Shown piece by piece: positions 29,831 through 38,734 of a stretch of DNA of 64,000 nt (its first letter is position 1; each line of letters begins with the position of its first letter). The stretch is taken from assembly GCA_902631295.1 (NCBI GenBank), contig CACOXV010000003.1:46312-110311 (forward strand), given 5' to 3'. The DNA comes from Paracoccaceae bacterium (GTDB lineage Bacteria; Pseudomonadota; Alphaproteobacteria; Rhodobacterales; Rhodobacteraceae). The notes under the pieces are model-generated. The model saw only the letters and a list, made by a program, of their open reading frames with translations, searched no databases and was not told where the DNA came from. The translations under genes and the position numbers were made by a program.

Positions 29831-30604
29831 ATGGCACCAAAGAGTTTTATGAGGGTCGAAAATATCACGAAGAAATTCGGTCCATTCACGGCCTTGAATG
29901 GCGTAGATTTGGATGTCTATCCTGGTGAGGTTCACGCTTTATTGGGTGATAATGGTGCAGGTAAATCTACGCTGATCAAAATTTTATCGGGAGTTCACCA
30001 GCCTACTAGCGGTACGATTTATATGGAGGAAGTTAAAAGATCTTTTCGAAGTCCTAGAGAAGCTTCTGCTGCCGGTATCGGAACTGTTTACCAAGACTTA
30101 GCAATCAATCAATTAATGAGCGTAACTCGTAACTTCTTTATGGGGCGTGAACTAACTTCTACGCTGGGCAAACTTAAAATAGATGAAATGAACCAAATTG
30201 CCCATGATGAAATGTTAAAAATTGGAATTGATTTTTCAGATCCATCGCAGGCAGTTGGAACTATGTCAGGCGGCCAGCGCCAAACCCTTGCAATTGCACG
30301 CGCTATTTATTTTGGTGCAAAAGTGCTTATCCTGGATGAGCCAACTTCAGCTTTGGGTCAAAAGCAGCAAATGGAAGTTCTTAAAACTATCAAACGCGTC
30401 AGAGCAAGAGGAGATATCGCAATTATATTTATTACTCATAATGAAATACATTCTAGATTAATTGCCGACCGATATACCTTTCTAGCACTTGGACAAGTTA
30501 TTGGTCAGGGAACTAAATCTGAGTTGGAAGGGGGCGATATTAGGAGACTAATGGCCGGTGGTGCTGAAATCAAAGATTTAGAACAAGAATTAGCCAAGAT
30601 CTAA
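29831..30604 (+). CDS. Sugar ABC transporter ATPase (single-domain, FrcA type)
   Basis: ATP-binding subunit of the importer. ATG 29831 lies 1 bp after the permease stop and gives 257 residues (MAPKSFMRVENITKKFG). Walker A is LLGDNGAGKSTLIK, the signature GTMSGGQRQTLAIARA and Walker B VLILDEPTSALG. It has a single nucleotide-binding domain, unlike the ~500-residue double-domain RbsA, so it works as a homodimer as in the fructose FrcA type. The kinase gene follows 22 bp later. Confidence 0.92.
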   Translation: MAPKSFMRVENITKKFGPFTALNGVDLDVYPGEVHALLGDNGAGKSTLIKILSGVHQPTSGTIYMEEVKRSFRSPREASAAGIGTVYQDLAINQLMSVTRNFFMGRELTSTLGKLKIDEMNQIAHDEMLKIGIDFSDPSQAVGTMSGGQRQTLAIARAIYFGAKVLILDEPTSALGQKQQMEVLKTIKRVRARGDIAIIFITHNEIHSRLIADRYTFLALGQVIGQGTKSELEGGDIRRLMAGGAEIKDLEQELAKI

Positions 30605-30626
30605 TATTTAAAATCGAGGATAAGAT

Positions 30627-32099
30627 ATAAACTACCAATTAGGACCAACTTATCTAGGTATTGACCTGGGCACATCTGGTTTAAGATGCCTACTTGTGAC
30701 ACAAGACGGCCAATGTTTGGATAGCGCCGAGTATAACTACTCTGTTACAAGCATAGCTCCTGGCTTTAATGAGCAAAATCCAAGTGACTGGATAAATGCC
30801 CTTAGGGCGTCCATAGGCGAGCTAAAAAATAGGAATGCATCGGCAATTGAAAGTCTACACGCAATTGGTATTGCAGGGCATATGCATGGGGCAACATTGC
30901 TAGACAAAAATGGTGAAATTCTACACCCATGTATTTTGTGGAATGACACTCGCAGTTATAAACAAGCGTCAATATTGGATAAAGAAGAAAATCTGCGCGA
31001 AATTACAGGAAATATTGTATTTCCAGGTTTTACAGCACCTAAGTTACTTTGGATCCAAGATAATAAGCCAGAACTATTCGAGCAAGTTGCGAAGGTTCTT
31101 TTACCTGCTTCTTATCTTGGATATTACCTAACCGGTGAATTCTTTATGGATATGTCGGATGCTGCCGGAACAAGCTGGTTAGACGTTGGAAATCGTTGTT
31201 GGTCAGAATACGCGCTAAAAGCAAGTAACATGCGATCTGATCAAATGCCAAAACTACTGGAAGGAACTCAAGTAGCGTCTTCTGTATCTGAATTCATTGC
31301 AGACGAATTAGGTATTCCTAGCGGAGTATCAGTTGTTGCTGGGGCGGGGGATAATGCTGCTGCAGCTTGTGGTGTTGGAATTACGAAGGAAGGTCAAGGT
31401 TTCGTATCAATAGGGACTTCGGGTGTCCTGTTAACTGCTAGAGATACGTATACTCCATTGGCCCACTCTGCAGTGCACACGTTCTGTCATGCAATTCCTA
31501 AAACATGGTATCAAATGGGTGTAATTCTGTCCGCAACAGATAGCTTAAATTGGCTATCGAGTATTACTGGAAAATCTCCAAAAGAATTATCAGAGGGTTT
31601 AGGTCATAAAATAAATGGACCTTCTTTCGAAAAATTTTACCCATACCTATCGGGTGAAAGAACTCCTTTAAATGATGCACATATACGAGGAGGTTTCTCC
31701 GGTTTATCGACAAATAGTAATCGAATGAAACTCACTCAAGCCGTACTAGAGGGGGTCGCATTTGCATTATGTGATTGCCTAGAGGTATTGAAAAAGGCAG
31801 GTCCTTGTCCAGACCAATTATTAGCTATTGGCGGAGGTAGCCGATCGCGATTTTGGTTAGAGACTATAGCAACTACATTAAACACAACCATCGCTAGGCC
31901 TATTGATGGCGAATACGGTGCAGCTATGGGTGCCGCACGTCTGGCTATCCTGGGTAAAACCAGTGAGCCCCTCAACAATATTGTATCCCACCCAAATATT
32001 TCAGAAACCATTGAACCTAGAACTGATTTAAGTGATCTTTATTATGAAGCGTTTAACCTATACAAAACCGCACCAGCTCACCTAAAAAGTATCCAATAA
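30627..32099 (+). CDS. Xylulokinase-family carbohydrate kinase with apparent ATA start
   Basis: FGGY-family kinase that probably phosphorylates a pentulose or a sugar brought in by the ABC transporter. The frame opens after a stop at 30621; its first codons are GAT ATA AAC. The phosphate-1 motif YLGIDLGTSGLRCL begins 10 codons later, so the first ATG/GTG/TTG (GTG 30696) would delete it. ATA 30627 lies 6 nt after GAGGA (30616-30620), an ideal ribosome-site spacing, and gives 490 residues. Other motifs: GIAGHMHGATLLD, PCILWNDTR, GAGDNAAAACGVG, YLSGERTPLND and LLAIGGGSRSRFWLE. Xylulokinase is the nearest family; the actual substrate is uncertain. Confidence 0.87.
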   Translation: MNYQLGPTYLGIDLGTSGLRCLLVTQDGQCLDSAEYNYSVTSIAPGFNEQNPSDWINALRASIGELKNRNASAIESLHAIGIAGHMHGATLLDKNGEILHPCILWNDTRSYKQASILDKEENLREITGNIVFPGFTAPKLLWIQDNKPELFEQVAKVLLPASYLGYYLTGEFFMDMSDAAGTSWLDVGNRCWSEYALKASNMRSDQMPKLLEGTQVASSVSEFIADELGIPSGVSVVAGAGDNAAAACGVGITKEGQGFVSIGTSGVLLTARDTYTPLAHSAVHTFCHAIPKTWYQMGVILSATDSLNWLSSITGKSPKELSEGLGHKINGPSFEKFYPYLSGERTPLNDAHIRGGFSGLSTNSNRMKLTQAVLEGVAFALCDCLEVLKKAGPCPDQLLAIGGGSRSRFWLETIATTLNTTIARPIDGEYGAAMGAARLAILGKTSEPLNNIVSHPNISETIEPRTDLSDLYYEAFNLYKTAPAHLKSIQ

Positions 32100-32209
32100 A
32101 TTTTTAATATTAATCTACAGATTTTAAGCCTTATATCCCAATCTTGGTTGGCATCATTCTTCTCAAGTGCTACTTTTATATTAGTATTTTGTAATAAAAC
32201 TACGAGGCC

Positions 32210-33325
32210 ATGAAAATGAAAACAGTGGTAAATAGTTGGACTGAGTGGGATCCCCTTAAACATGTAATTGTTGGTAGAGCCGATAATTGCCATATTCCCC
32301 CAGAAGAGCCAGCCTTAGACGCAAAAGTGCCAGAAGACAGCGATATGCGCGGACAATGGGGAAAAAGACCGCAAGAAACAATTGATCAAGCAAATGAACT
32401 TTTGGATAATTTTGCCTCACTCCTGACAAAACGAGGAATAAAAGTTGATAGACCAACGCCAATAGATTTTTCACAGTCAGTTACTACACCAGATTTTTTC
32501 ACGGAAAGTCAATTTGGATGCATGCCACCCCGTGATGTTTTGTTGACTGTAGGTTCTGAAATCTTAGAAGCAACAATGTCTTATAGATGCCGCTGGTTTG
32601 AGTATCTATGCTACAGACCACTTATGCAAAAATATTGGGAAGAAGATAAAAACTTTAAACATGAAGCTGCTCCCAAACCACGTCTGACAGACGCAGACTA
32701 TCATCAAGATTACCTATCAGAAAAAATTGGTGTTGAGAAACGCTTAAAATGGACGGCTGAGAAATTCTTCGTTACCACAGAAGAGGAACCATTATTTGAC
32801 GCTGCCGATGTTTTACGTTTTGGAAAAGATTTAGTCGTACAACACGGGTTTACCACAAATTTGAAAGGAATAGAATGGATACGTCGTCATTTTTCTGATC
32901 ACAGAGTTCACGCCGTGAATTTTCCTGGCGATCCATACCCAATACATATCGACGCTACATTTACTCCGCTGAGGCCTGGCTTGATATTAAATAATCCTCA
33001 ACGCCGTCTACCTGAAGAACAACGTAAATTGTTTGAGAAAAATGATTGGGAAATTATTGACGCGGCTCAACCAGCTCACAATACTCCTCCGCCGTTGTGT
33101 TATTCATCAACATGGCTCAGCATGAACGTTTTAGTATTAGATCCGAAAACAGTTTGCGTTGAAAAATCTGAGGTATATCAAGCTGAACAGATGGATAAGC
33201 TTGGAATGGAAGTAATTCCAGTCGATCTTAGAGACGCATACGCATTTGGTGGGGGGCTACATTGCTGCACTGCAGATGTTTTTCGCGAAGGATCTTGCGA
33301 AGATTACTTTCCAAATCAAGCTTAA
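32210..33325 (+). CDS. Amidinotransferase (glycine amidinotransferase-like)
   Basis: Enzymes of this fold move the amidino group of arginine to an amine acceptor such as glycine or an aminocyclitol. The 371-residue protein has the complete catalytic triad at family positions: Asp197 in LFDAADVLRFGKD, His246 in YPIHIDATF and Cys352 in GGGLHCCTADVF. It is cytosolic with no signal peptide. Start at 32210 or at the ATG two codons later. It stands alone, 110 bp after the kinase; acceptor is unknown. A link to inositol-derived amino sugars (as in streptomycin synthesis) is possible but speculative. Confidence 0.88.
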   Translation: MKMKTVVNSWTEWDPLKHVIVGRADNCHIPPEEPALDAKVPEDSDMRGQWGKRPQETIDQANELLDNFASLLTKRGIKVDRPTPIDFSQSVTTPDFFTESQFGCMPPRDVLLTVGSEILEATMSYRCRWFEYLCYRPLMQKYWEEDKNFKHEAAPKPRLTDADYHQDYLSEKIGVEKRLKWTAEKFFVTTEEEPLFDAADVLRFGKDLVVQHGFTTNLKGIEWIRRHFSDHRVHAVNFPGDPYPIHIDATFTPLRPGLILNNPQRRLPEEQRKLFEKNDWEIIDAAQPAHNTPPPLCYSSTWLSMNVLVLDPKTVCVEKSEVYQAEQMDKLGMEVIPVDLRDAYAFGGGLHCCTADVFREGSCEDYFPNQA

Positions 33326-33396
33326 ATTACGAAACTAAATGGTATTAAGTAAAAAGACAAAGTGTTGAAGAACTGGTAACTGCATCAAGGATCTAA

Positions 33397-33855
33397 ATGA
33401 CCACTAATTCAATTAGTATATTCGTTGATGCTGATGCCTGCCCGGTTAAGTCAGAGATCGAACGAGTGGCTAACCGACATAAAATGCAAACTTACATTGT
33501 AAGCAATGGAGGAATTCGTCCCTCTCAAAACCCTCTATTTAAACTTGTTGTTGTCAGTAAAGAGTCCGACGCTGCTGATATCTGGATATCTGAAAATTTG
33601 AGCGCGAATGATATTGTTGTTACATCTGATATTGTGTTAGCAGCTAACGTAATTGAGAAGGGGGCCAAAGTGATCAAACCAAATGGAGAGATTCTGAACA
33701 GTAAAAATATTGGAGAAATTTTGGCAATGCGTGATTTGATGTACGATATAAGAGCAGCCGATCCCTTTCGTCAGAGCGGTGGCTCTGCATTTAGCAAAAA
33801 TGACAGATCAAAATTTTTAGACAGCTTGGAACGTCTCGCCAGAATAAGAGTTTAG
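33397..33855 (+). CDS. YaiI/YqxD family protein (UPF0178)
   Basis: Conserved 152-residue protein of unknown function, belonging to a PIN-like NYN-fold family. Family motifs are VDADACPVKSEIERVANRH near the N-terminus, ESDAADIWI and IVVTSDIVLAANVIEKGA with acidic residues, and the C-terminal MRDLMYDIR and GGSAFSKNDRSKFLDSLE. It is monocistronic in appearance, 71 bp after the amidinotransferase. Confidence 0.9.
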   Translation: MTTNSISIFVDADACPVKSEIERVANRHKMQTYIVSNGGIRPSQNPLFKLVVVSKESDAADIWISENLSANDIVVTSDIVLAANVIEKGAKVIKPNGEILNSKNIGEILAMRDLMYDIRAADPFRQSGGSAFSKNDRSKFLDSLERLARIRV

Positions 33856-33933
33856 ACCAATCATCATTTGAAAAAAAATAAAAAGCAAACTATTTAACTT
33901 GCCTAGATTATTAATAAATATTGGCTCATTATA

Positions 33934-34932
33934 TTGAACAGAAATAGTTATCGTATAGGTTTCTTAATTTTTGACGGCTTCCCAATGGCTTGCCTCACGT
34001 CAATGATCGAACCGTTGCGGGCTTCGAACGAGATATCAGATACGAAAAGTTTTGAATGGAAGTTATTTTCCGAAAATGCTGATAAAGTGGAGGCAAGTGC
34101 TAAGGTAGCATTTGAAACTGATGGTAAAATTGAAGAAATAGAAAAGTTAGATGCTTTAATATTACTATCACCTCCAAATGCCGATTTTATAAATAGCAGA
34201 AGTGTTGGCGTCATAAGAAGATTAGAGAGGCATGGCTGCACAATTGGCGCTGTGTCAGGAGGCGTATTTTTGCTAGCAAAAGCTAAAGTTCGGCCAAATA
34301 TTAGATATTCTGTGCATTGGTGTTATGCTGCTGCTTTTACAAACCAATTCCCAAATAACATTTCTTCTGAACAAGTAATCGAAACTGATAGAAATATTAT
34401 GACCGCCTCAGGTGCTGCTGCAGCATTTGATCTTGCCTTATTATTGATACGGTCAAGACTAGGATCAAGTATAGCAGCAGAGGTTGCATGCTGGTTTCAG
34501 CATCCAATAATGAGAAACCAAGATGTAAAACAAGTTATACCTAGTTTAAATGAGCTAGAAGGTTTAGAGGAAATGCCCGAATTAGCCCGAAAAGCTATTT
34601 CCTTGGTAAACCAAAAAATTAATTACCCCCTTCAAGTTAATGATATAGCTGATGAAATTGGAATTACTTCCCGGCATTTATCTAGAATATTTAAGGAAGC
34701 AACGGGGGAAAGTCCCCGTCAATATTTTCGCAAACTTAGAGTAAATGCTGCGCGACAAATGATATTGTACACAAATGAAAAGATAGGTGAAATCGCTCTT
34801 TCAGTTGGGTTTTCCAGCGCTTCCATTCTGCGTAGTCATTACATTGATCTGTTCTCTTTGTCCCCAGAGGAGGAGCGAAAAAAAATTAACCTATTTAGAG
34901 TAAACGATAACTCTCCAATACCAGTAACCTAG
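33934..34932 (+). CDS. GlxA-family AraC-type transcriptional regulator
   Basis: Two-domain regulator of 332 residues: an N-terminal DJ-1/PfpI-like sensing domain (about 6-180; YRIGFLIFDGFPMACLTSMIEPLR, GAVSGGVFLLAKAK) and a C-terminal AraC helix-turn-helix pair (about 225-315; VNDIADEIGITSRHLSRIFK, GEIALSVGFSSASILRSHY). Family members control choline, glycine betaine and sarcosine-type genes. It starts with TTG and has no clear ribosome site. Its TAG abuts the mgdD stop, so it faces the N-methylglutamate dehydrogenase genes tail to tail. I infer that it controls them through the direct repeat at 40037-40070. Confidence 0.88.
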   Translation: MNRNSYRIGFLIFDGFPMACLTSMIEPLRASNEISDTKSFEWKLFSENADKVEASAKVAFETDGKIEEIEKLDALILLSPPNADFINSRSVGVIRRLERHGCTIGAVSGGVFLLAKAKVRPNIRYSVHWCYAAAFTNQFPNNISSEQVIETDRNIMTASGAAAAFDLALLLIRSRLGSSIAAEVACWFQHPIMRNQDVKQVIPSLNELEGLEEMPELARKAISLVNQKINYPLQVNDIADEIGITSRHLSRIFKEATGESPRQYFRKLRVNAARQMILYTNEKIGEIALSVGFSSASILRSHYIDLFSLSPEEERKKINLFRVNDNSPIPVT

Positions 34933-35493
34933 TCAGACAACTGCCTTCAATGCTGCAATAATCGCATGATAAAGAGATTCAGCTGCAGACCTCGGACCCA
35001 GGATAGTGATATTTTTTAAATCACGGCAAATGAGAAAACATCCCAAATGGTCCATTTGACAGCGTGTAACCTCGCCACCTTTGAAGGAAGGGACGTCTAC
35101 ATTACACAAAAGGGACAGGGGCTTGGCTAATTCAGATCCTTTTAAATCAAATCTACACCACGCGTCTGTTTGCTCAGTTATAGAAGCTTTTCCCATAGAA
35201 ACTTCGCTAAGCTCGCTCGCCAAATCTTCGTAGATTTCAATTGGAGCTTCAATTAGCCATTGAGATGGACCTATCCAAAATGAAGAAATCTTCCCAAAAT
35301 TAGAGCCCATAACATCCGGAAGTGAACTTCCTATAAACTGCTCTACTTTCTTTTTTGCGTCGTTCTCACTGCCTTTTCTCAAAGAATAGGAAGCTAAAGA
35401 ATAAGCAGTTACTTCGGAAATGGTATAGGGGCCAACCACCTTACTTATAAGCTTCCTATTACCTAATGGTGAGATAGGATTTAAATTATGCAC
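34933..35493 (-). CDS. mgdD: N-methylglutamate dehydrogenase subunit D (sarcosine oxidase gamma family)
   Basis: Smallest-similarity subunit of the four-part N-methylglutamate dehydrogenase, related to sarcosine oxidase gamma and GcvT. I choose GTG 35493, 8 bp upstream of the mgdC stop and preceded by AAGGGGAG, giving 186 residues (VHNLNPISPLGNRK). A 12-codon upstream extension exists in frame. Sarcosine-oxidase-gamma-like features include WIGPSQWLIEAP, TEQTDAWCRFDLKG and CQMDHLGCFLICRD. Its stop directly touches that of the convergent regulator with no intergenic base. Confidence 0.87.
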   Translation of the reverse strand: MHNLNPISPLGNRKLISKVVGPYTISEVTAYSLASYSLRKGSENDAKKKVEQFIGSSLPDVMGSNFGKISSFWIGPSQWLIEAPIEIYEDLASELSEVSMGKASITEQTDAWCRFDLKGSELAKPLSLLCNVDVPSFKGGEVTRCQMDHLGCFLICRDLKNITILGPRSAAESLYHAIIAALKAVV

Positions 35494-38443
35494 GCAACCG
35501 CTCCCCTTCTGGATCAACAAAGTGAGCACTTACGACCTTAACACTATGATCCTGACCAGTTAGTGGACTGACGAGACGCACAATTTCTCCAATCCGAGTA
35601 TCACCAGCCTTCAAAAAACCTATTCCAATATGACAATTTAAATTAGGAGAAAAGCAAGCAGATGTTATATAACCCTGATCGTGCAAAGCATCTACAGGGC
35701 CGTCGGTGTTCATTAAATGCGCTCCCGCTGGGACTGGATCATCTGTTTTAACCGGCACAAATCCAACCAATTTCAGAGCGTCTAGAGCATTGAGACCTTC
35801 ACGTTCTGACAAAACTGATCCAATGCTATCCTTCTTTTTTGACACCATTCTACCCATTCCTAGGTTTAAGGCTGAGGTGGTTCCATTGAGCTCGTTACCA
35901 GCCGCATGCCCTTTTTCAATACGCATAACACCAAGAGCCTCAGTACCATATGGAACTATATCAAACTCTTTCCCAGCTTTCATTATTTCGCGCATTAATG
36001 AGTCACCATATCGTGTTGGAACTGCAAGTTCATAAGCTAACTCCCCAGAAAAAGAGATCCTAAACAACCTGGCTCTGAGACCGCCACAAACCGTAATCTG
36101 TCCACAAGCCATGAAGGGAAATCCTTCATTTGAGATATCATATTCTTCATCTACGATTTTTCTTATTACATTTCGACTATTGGGTCCTGCAATCGCGAAC
36201 TGAGCCCAGGCTTCAGTAGTGGAAATTAACTGCACATCCATTTTTGGGAACAAACATTGCCTTACAAATTCCATATGGCGATAAACTGATACTGCATTTG
36301 CAGTTGTCGTCGTTACAACAAAATGGTTTTCTTCCAAACGAGCCGCCGTTCCGTCGTCCATTGCAATACCATCTTCTCTCAACATCAAACCATAACGCGT
36401 TTTCCCAACAGCTAATTTTGCAAACCCATTACAATAAATTACATTAAGAAAACTAGCAGCATCTTTTCCTTGAACATCTACCTTTCCCAACGTGGTTACA
36501 TCGCACACTCCAACAGATTTTCTAGTTTGGAGAACTTCTCGGTCTACCGATTGCCGCCAATGAGTTTCACCCTCCTCGGGAAACCATTGGGCGCGCATCC
36601 ACATTCCAACCTCAACAAAAACGGCACCCCTTTCTTCTGCCCACTGATGGCTTGGAGTTTTTCTGACTGGCCTGAAGTACTCATCACGAGATCTTCCAGC
36701 AAAGGCCCCAATCGCAGTTGGTGTATATGGTGGACGATATATAGTTGTGCCTACTTCTGGAATTGGCTTACCAAGTAAATTAGCCATTATTGCTAAACCA
36801 GAAATATTCGCCGTCTTTCCCTGATCAGTTGCCATTCCCAAAGTCGTGTATCGTTTCAGGTGTTCGACAGACGTAAAATTTTCTTGCTTTGCTAACTTTA
36901 TATCTTTTGCTGTTACATCATTTTGCTGATCAACCCATCCGCGAGACGTGCCCTTCACCATCCAAAAAGGCTCTATATCCTGCGCAACCTCCTCTTGGAT
37001 TTTTGGCATATCAATACGTTTGGCCTTAACATTAAAGTTTTCAAGTGCTTGTTTTATCACATCAGAGCCTGATTTGATAACCTCCCCTAATTCCATAAAA
37101 CCCTTGGCAGAACCTGCTACAAGCATACCACTTGGGCAATTATCATCAGGTATGAAAGACTGAATACTTTCTTTCCAAATTGGACGACCACGATGATGAC
37201 TGCTTATATGAATATTCGGGTTCCATCCACCCGACACGCCCAAAGCTCCACACTTTAATGTCTGCTGGGTTCCATCTTTATGATCAATCGTAATACCTCG
37301 CAAGCCTCGGCGTCCGTAAGTATTCGAAATAACGGCATTAGAAAATGTTTCATAATCGGGCGACTTAACTTTTTGATTTCTTGTGTCAATGACCGCTGCA
37401 ACATTTACGCCTTTATTAAGCAGCGCGCGTGCGGTCTGATGACCATCATTATTGTTTGTGAAGATTGCCACATTTTGACTTGGTGTGACTGCCCACCTAT
37501 TGACGTAGTTTCTGATAGCTCCCGCTAACATTATACCCGGTCGGTCATTGTTCTCAAAAACTATTGACCTTTCTGTCGCGCCAGAACAAAGTATCGCTTG
37601 CTTCGTGTAAATACGCCACAGGATCTGCCTAGGTTTTCCTGAAACTGGGGTTTTAAGATGATCGGAGACACGTTCAACTGCCCCGTAGATGCCATGATCA
37701 AAAGCACCAATAATCGTTGTTCGAGTAAGAACTTTTACATTATCGAAACCGCTTAACTCGTCCGTAATACCCTTTGCCCATATACTTCCCGGTTTTTCAT
37801 CCAAAATATAATTCTCTGCATTCAGTCTTCCGCCAGTAACAAAGTCTTCATCGACAATAATAACTCGGACACCCGACCTAGCCGCAGTAAGTGCTGCAAC
37901 CAAGCCAGATGGCCCTGCCCCTATGATTAGAAGATCTGCATGAAGAAACCCTTTATCGTAGGGGTCTGGGTCCGGCTCCAAAGAAGCCGACCCCAAACCT
38001 GCCGCGCGCCGAATGACTGGTTCGTATACCTTTTCCCAGAATGCAGACGGCCACATAAATGTTTTATAGTAAAATCCGGCTGTTAAAAAAGGTGCAAACA
38101 AGTCATTAACCCCTAAAAAGTCAAAATTTAGGGAAGGCCAGCAATTTTGAGGATTAGCTACAAGTCCATCATATAGTTCCGCTGTTGTAGCTCGAGAATT
38201 TGGCTCTTTTCGATTTCCAGTTCGCAACTCTACAAGCGCGTTTGGTTCCTCCGAACCAGCGGATAGCATACCCCTAGGCCTGTGATATTTAAAAGAGCGC
38301 CCAACTAACCGAATATCATTTGCAAGTAACGCTGAGGCAAGTGTATCACCCTCAAAGCCCTGCATAGATTGCCCATTAAATTCAAATTGCTGGGGATTGT
38401 TGCGGTTAATTAGACCACCTTTTAGTCTATTTTTTTGTGTCAT
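35486..38443 (-). CDS. mgdC: N-methylglutamate dehydrogenase subunit C (sarcosine oxidase alpha family)
   Basis: Large subunit, homologous to heterotetrameric sarcosine oxidase alpha. It oxidises N-methylglutamate with the beta subunit and passes the methyl group to tetrahydrofolate. Using ATG 38443, just after the mgdB stop and preceded by GGAGGG, it has 985 residues. Domains in order: N-terminal 2Fe-2S-like segment (SFKYHRPRGMLSAGSEEPNA), FAD/NAD motif LLIIGAGPSGLVAALTAARSG near 175, and a C-terminal GcvT-like folate domain from about 590 (VGVCDVTTLGKVDVQGKDAA, SFSGELAYELAVP, IEKGHAAGNELNG). Sarcosine oxidase itself is the alternative, but gmaS and mgsABC in the window favour N-methylglutamate. 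Confidence 0.9.
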   Translation of the reverse strand: MTQKNRLKGGLINRNNPQQFEFNGQSMQGFEGDTLASALLANDIRLVGRSFKYHRPRGMLSAGSEEPNALVELRTGNRKEPNSRATTAELYDGLVANPQNCWPSLNFDFLGVNDLFAPFLTAGFYYKTFMWPSAFWEKVYEPVIRRAAGLGSASLEPDPDPYDKGFLHADLLIIGAGPSGLVAALTAARSGVRVIIVDEDFVTGGRLNAENYILDEKPGSIWAKGITDELSGFDNVKVLTRTTIIGAFDHGIYGAVERVSDHLKTPVSGKPRQILWRIYTKQAILCSGATERSIVFENNDRPGIMLAGAIRNYVNRWAVTPSQNVAIFTNNNDGHQTARALLNKGVNVAAVIDTRNQKVKSPDYETFSNAVISNTYGRRGLRGITIDHKDGTQQTLKCGALGVSGGWNPNIHISSHHRGRPIWKESIQSFIPDDNCPSGMLVAGSAKGFMELGEVIKSGSDVIKQALENFNVKAKRIDMPKIQEEVAQDIEPFWMVKGTSRGWVDQQNDVTAKDIKLAKQENFTSVEHLKRYTTLGMATDQGKTANISGLAIMANLLGKPIPEVGTTIYRPPYTPTAIGAFAGRSRDEYFRPVRKTPSHQWAEERGAVFVEVGMWMRAQWFPEEGETHWRQSVDREVLQTRKSVGVCDVTTLGKVDVQGKDAASFLNVIYCNGFAKLAVGKTRYGLMLREDGIAMDDGTAARLEENHFVVTTTTANAVSVYRHMEFVRQCLFPKMDVQLISTTEAWAQFAIAGPNSRNVIRKIVDEEYDISNEGFPFMACGQITVCGGLRARLFRISFSGELAYELAVPTRYGDSLMREIMKAGKEFDIVPYGTEALGVMRIEKGHAAGNELNGTTSALNLGMGRMVSKKKDSIGSVLSEREGLNALDALKLVGFVPVKTDDPVPAGAHLMNTDGPVDALHDQGYITSACFSPNLNCHIGIGFLKAGDTRIGEIVRLVSPLTGQDHSVKVVSAHFVDPEGERLRA

Positions 38444-38444
38444 A

Positions 38445-38726
38445 CTACCGACCCTCCTCGGTAGCCACGTCACTAGCCAATCTAACTTCTTTGATTTCAT
38501 GACTTACGGTATCCCGAGTGACTACCAGCCAGGATCTGTCACCATATTCATGGAACCATAACTCACGATGCAACCCCGCAGTATTATCCCGTAGATAGCC
38601 ATAATCTACAAATTGCCTTACGGCACTATCCTCTTGCCAATTTGGACGGTTAATCAAATTTGCATCCCCAAGATATACAAATTCAGAGCTGTCACGCGGT
38701 CCCAGTAATGGATGATTGATAATCAT
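38445..38726 (-). CDS. mgdB: N-methylglutamate dehydrogenase subunit B (sarcosine oxidase delta family)
   Basis: Small delta-type subunit of 93 residues (MIINHPLLGPRDSSEFVYLG). In sarcosine oxidase, delta binds zinc through cysteines of a CPxC motif and a later Cys. This protein has no cysteine: the motif is replaced by NHPLLGPRD, and the later site reads GDRSW. It therefore cannot form that zinc site. The rest, with HRELWFHEYGDRSWLVVTRDT, follows the family. It lies 8 bp after mgdA and 1 bp before mgdC. Confidence 0.87.
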   Translation of the reverse strand: MIINHPLLGPRDSSEFVYLGDANLINRPNWQEDSAVRQFVDYGYLRDNTAGLHRELWFHEYGDRSWLVVTRDTVSHEIKEVRLASDVATEEGR

Positions 38727-38734
38727 AAAACCCC

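Noticed and set aside
28636..30604. Myo-inositol-specific transporter call for the ABC genes
   Set aside because: Sequence motifs only show the ribose/fructose class; the adjacent kinase could equally indicate a pentulose or other sugar, so no substrate is named.
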